From Anastrepha obliqua (lineage: Eukaryota > Arthropoda > Insecta > Diptera > Tephritidae), in assembly GCF_027943255.1 (NCBI RefSeq), contig NC_072895.1:80540001-80604000 (forward strand): 64,000 nucleotides of DNA, given 5' to 3'. The position numbers and the translations under genes are program-made. Under the pieces are notes generated by a model. It searched no databases and had not been told where the DNA came from. It saw nothing but the letters and a program-made list of their open reading frames with translations. This document shows positions 60,775-64,000 of the stretch, one piece after another (positions within the stretch are counted from its first letter, which is position 1; every line of letters starts with the position of its first letter).

Positions 60775-61519
60775 GCCTAACAATTTCTGCACTTTTGCAC
60801 AGTCTAAAGAGGCATTGATACAGAGTGTATTTCCAAACTTAGTTCAACATTACAAAAACCATGATTGACTCAGCGAAAGAGCAATTTTAGCTGGGAAAAA
60901 TAAGGACGTCAATGATATAAATTCAGCTATTTTAGATCAAATACCTGGTGACATAGTTGCGTATAAGTCAATGGACACTATTACTGATCAAGATGAGGTC
61001 GTAAATTATCCAACTGAATTCTTAAACTCACTCGATTTGCCAGGCTTACCACCTCATAATTTACGATTAAAAATTGGAGCACCGATTATTATGCTGCGCA
61101 ATAGTAATGTGCCCCGACTTTGCAACGGTACCAGACTCGCTGTGAAGAAGCTAATGGGTAACGTTATCGAAGCAACAATTTTGAAAGGGAAGTACAAAGG
61201 AGAAGACATTTTGATACCCTGAATTCCACTGATTCCGGCGGATTTACCATTCGATTTCAAACGTTTGCAGTTTCCTATTCGCCTTGCCTTCGCTATGAGA
61301 ATTAATAAGGCGCAAGGACAGTCTCTACAAATGTGCGGTATTAATTTAGAATACCCAATTTTTTCTCATGGACAATTGTATGTAGCTTGCTCACGAGTTG
61401 GCAAACCATCGTCATTATTCACGCGAAAGATGAAAAAACCAAAAACGTTGTCTACCAAAAAGTGTTACAATAAAGTTCGAATGAAATTGTATCAAAGAAT
61501 TTGCTTGGTTTCGTATTAA
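60775..61519 (+). pseudogene. Helitron PIF1-like helicase, C-terminal part
   Basis: Plus-strand frame with [140 protein letters not shown] (helicase motif V region) and [18 protein letters not shown] (motif VI). Two nonsense codons are seen (TGA after HYKNHD at about 60868 and TGA after DILIP at 61220-61222). The Walker A/B half of the helicase and the Rep endonuclease are missing. Confidence 0.88.
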
Positions 61520-61582
61520 TTTTATTCTCTTTCAGCAAATCATTGAATTTATCGTCTAGCGAAGCGGGCGAGGGTACGCTAG

Positions 61583-62050
61583 TATCATATAAATATTAAA
61601 CGGCTTTAAATAACATTTATGTTCTCAAATATCTACAATAGAATTTAATAAGAAATTTTCTTGTAGTTGATTTTAACCCTCTAACTCCCACCTAAATGGG
61701 CATTTTCATCCGTTCGCAAAACAGCTGTAGTTAAAAGGTATAAAAATAAGACATTTACATTATTTACATTTAAAATGCTCCACGAAAATTTAAGTAGATA
61801 ATTTTACAGGAGTCGCCGAATATGAAAAGTTCGTACGGATTAAGTCAAATGCGTTGGAAAGCATAGTTCAAGCTAATGTTTATAAATTTGGCAAAGGTGC
61901 ATTGCGAGCTTCTACACTTACGAGCATTAGGCCGTACTGCATAGGGCGAATTATAAACTAATTTGAAGTAATTTCAGATAGGGTGAGGTGTTTGTTGGTT
62001 TAGGCGAGTAACGTTTTCGGTTATTATTAAATGTCACAGTATACCTGATC
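61583..62050. other. no gene seen
   Basis: Sequence between the Helitron 3' end and the next LINE. Nothing was recognised. Confidence 0.4.
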
Positions 62051-64000
62051 TGCCCCATAAAATTTAGCAAAAAATCTCACCCTTCTTGGTGGAGCAGTGA
62101 GCTCTTAAAACTAAGGGGAAAATATAGCTCAACGTTTAACCTCAGCTACTCGACAGGAAATTGGGAATTGTACAGAGAGAGAGTCGGAGACAGTACAAGA
62201 AGGCAATTAGGGCCGCCAAGAAAGAGAGCTGGAGGGAATTTTGTTCGTCAATCGAATCCACCGAGATTCTGCTAGGCTTAGCCGTGCTCTGTTCGAAGAT
62301 CATTCAATGGCTTCTTGGGTCAAAAAGCCTGATGGTACTTGGACTGCTGCGACAGCAGAATCGTTAGAACTTCTGCTAAACACGCATTTTCCAGGGTGCA
62401 GCTTCCACGAAAGTGGGAGGGGAAATATCAGATGGAGCCAATATAATCCACAGCATCTTGCAAAAGAAATAATTACAAAGGAGAAAGTTGCAGGGGTAAT
62501 TCAAACTTTTTGTCCCCTTTTAAATCTCCGGGGCCAGATGGGATCATTCCAAAAATGTTACAGGAAACCTTGGACTGTATCCTACCATGGCTAGAGGAAA
62601 TTTTTAAAGCGTGTTTAAACCTAGGTCATATTCCAGATAGTTAGAAACTAGTCAAGGACGTCTTCATTCCAAAAATAGGCAGGAGGGGACATGAATCAGC
62701 GAAGAACTATAGGCCAATCAGTCTTTCGTCTTTCCTGTTAAAAACCTTTGAAAGACTTTTGGATATATATCTTAGAAGCTTTTTGGAGAGCTCTGGTATA
62801 TGAACTGCACAATATGCGCACCTTAAAGGCAAATCTACGGAGACAGCACTTCACGCGGTAATCCGAACAATAGAGGACTCTCTAGAGAACAAACATTATA
62901 CCATGGCGGCACTCTTGGATATAGAAGGCGCCTTTAACCATGTTAGTACAGATGCCATCCAACGGGCGTTGATAGACTTAGAGGTGGACGATTGCATCGG
63001 TAATTGGGTCATCTCTATGCTAGAAACAAGGATCATCGAAGCTAATATGGGTAATATCAGCATAACCAAGAAGGTCCACGGGGGCACTCCACAGGGGGGA
63101 GTATTATCACCACTTCTCTGGTTATGCGTTATTAGCAAAGTCTTAACAAAACTTAATAAAGGTGGGGTAAAAGCGGTGGCGTACTTTGATGATGTGGTGT
63201 TAATGACGTCAGGACTGTGTCCTAATACGGTCAGTGGGATCATCTAAAGGGCGTTAGGCGAGCTTAAGTCTTGGGCCACAGGCTGTGGCCTAAGTTTAAA
63301 CCCGCGTAAAACAGAACTTATGCTTTTCACCACCAGATATAAGGTACCAACTTTTACTCTACCAAATATTAACGGACAAACTCTCTCACTCAGAAGCTCA
63401 AGTTGCCGCTCCGTGGAAAACATTTTGAGACAATTGAAGTCATAAAAGAGAATTCGAAGAACACACTCGAGCTTGACTTGTTTACAGTAGCACAGAAAAC
63501 AAACTATGTGACATATCACGCTGAAATTTGCCATGTAAGCTTATAACAGTCCTACCAAAAAACAAAAAAATTATTTTTGCCATATGTCATCCGCGGACCG
63601 TTTTATTGATAACGTCTCGTTCATATTTGAGTAGAAGGTACTTAGGGGTAATTCTTGACTCCAAAATTAGCTCGAAATTAAATGTCGAAGAATGGGTAAG
63701 GAAGGCAGAAATTGCTTTATATGCCTGTAAACGTATGCTTGGAAGAAGATGGGGTCTTCAAACTAACCACACATTATGGCTGTATAAGACGGTTATACGA
63801 CCTATTTTATCGTATGGTTCGGTAGTTTGGTGGAAAGCTTTAGGGAGAGAGTACAATACCAAATTACTCGGCAGAATACAAAGATCAGCCTGTGCAATAA
63901 CAGTCGGTGCAATCAGATCTTGTCCTAGAGAGGCGTTCAATGCACTGACACCCGTTATTCCAATAGACCTACATATTAAGAAAACGGCAAACATGCCACA
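62050..64000 (+). pseudogene. R1/LOA-like non-LTR retrotransposon, runs off window
   Basis: Plus-strand pieces, in order: PSWWSSELLKLRGKYSSTFN (end of the endonuclease/linker), RALFEDHSMASWVKKPDGTW, KNYRPISLSSFLLKTFERLL, GKSTETALHAVIRTIEDSLE, ALLDIEGAFNHVSTDAIQRA, GGTPQGGVLSPLLW and VAYFDDVVLM. YFDD replaces the usual YADD. SWATGCGLSLNPRKTELM and, after an insertion, RYLGVILDSKISSKLNVEEW and LYKTVIRPILSYGSVVWWKA follow. Stops occur at 62642-62644 (TAG), 62801-62803 (TGA) and 63245-63247 (TAA), with frameshifts around 62240-62600. The element is dead and continues past 64000. Confidence 0.82.
63394..63630 (+). mobile_element. mariner-superfamily remnant inside the LINE
   Basis: The LINE frame breaks after GQTLSL and resumes at RYLGVIL. 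In between, KLKLPLRGKHFETIEVIKEN followed by SKNTLEL is the segment just after the last catalytic Asp of mariner-type transposases. A 3' untranslated stretch and a likely element end (ATATGTCATCCGCGGACCGT) follow. The 5' part of the element is absent. Boundaries are approximate. Confidence 0.55.

Larger units (their letters stand above)
55458..61582 (+). mobile_element. probable Helitron with nested insertions
   Basis: The 5' end TCTATATATATAAAAATGAA at 55458 follows an A. The 3' end CTAG at 61579-61582 precedes a T and lies at the end of a hairpin (CTAGCG ... CGCTAG, 61556-61582). This is the arrangement expected of Helitrons, which insert between A and T without target duplication. The Helitron helicase C-terminus lies just inside the 3' end. 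Between the ends are an I-type LINE, P-transposase-like and intron-bearing segments and a jockey piece. That both ends belong to one insertion is inferred. Confidence 0.55.

Noticed and set aside
62896..63243. 115-codon minus-strand frame
   Set aside because: Shadow of the LINE reverse transcriptase core on the plus strand.

Overview
The window is AT-rich nuclear DNA of a higher dipteran. A tephritid fruit fly is the most likely source: coding genes are spliced and insect-like, and the repeats (a rosa-like DD41D mariner relative, several mariner subfamilies, a tRNA-derived SINE, many jockey-type 3' ends) fit a tephritid repertoire. That assignment is an inference from remembered family resemblance; no search was run.

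Only three host genes are convincing. (1) Arginyl-tRNA-protein transferase Ate1 lies on the minus strand (18504 down to 13984). Seven constant exons and one pair of tandem alternative exons were resolved; the first coding exon was not found. (2) An intact two-exon SLC5-type sodium/solute symporter of 584 aa lies on the plus strand (27751-29968). (3) Ribosomal protein S18 is complete on the minus strand (53795-53010, 152 aa, three coding exons). Weaker candidates are a 38-aa single-membrane-span ORF at 19731 and an unrecognised, possibly decayed, minus-strand gene at 40922-41444.

The rest is a layered transposon graveyard. 1-12.8 kb: a mariner cut by the window edge, a SINE with a 14-bp target duplication, RTE, RNase H, mariner and rosa-like relics, a 772-bp TTAA-bounded element and a Himar-like mariner. 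13-24 kb: jockey 3' ends, Ate1, a 284-bp TTAA-bounded MITE and a short retroposon with a (CAA) tail. 24-27.5 kb: a deletion-derived mariner, a Tc1-like gene split by a TTAA-bounded element, and a rosa-like element. 31-39.9 kb: another TTAA element, an element with an 8-bp target duplication, a CR1-group LINE, Tc1 and rosa relics, and a jockey. 41.5-52.5 kb: two identical 464-bp pogo-like MITEs, two copies of a composite repeat carrying long AACAT arrays, and jockey pieces. 55.4-61.6 kb: a probable Helitron containing an I-type LINE, a P-transposase-like fragment, an intron-bearing ORF hit by a jockey, and a Helitron helicase end. 62-64 kb: an R1/LOA-like LINE with a mariner remnant inside it.

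No tRNA or rRNA genes, CRISPR arrays or bacterial operon features were seen. The most interesting items are the Ate1 exon pair separated by only 32 nt, the TTAA-bounded elements (one shown by nesting in a Tc1 gene), the shared 3' tail of a short retroposon and a jockey LINE, the twin AACAT composites, and the possible gene capture in the Helitron.
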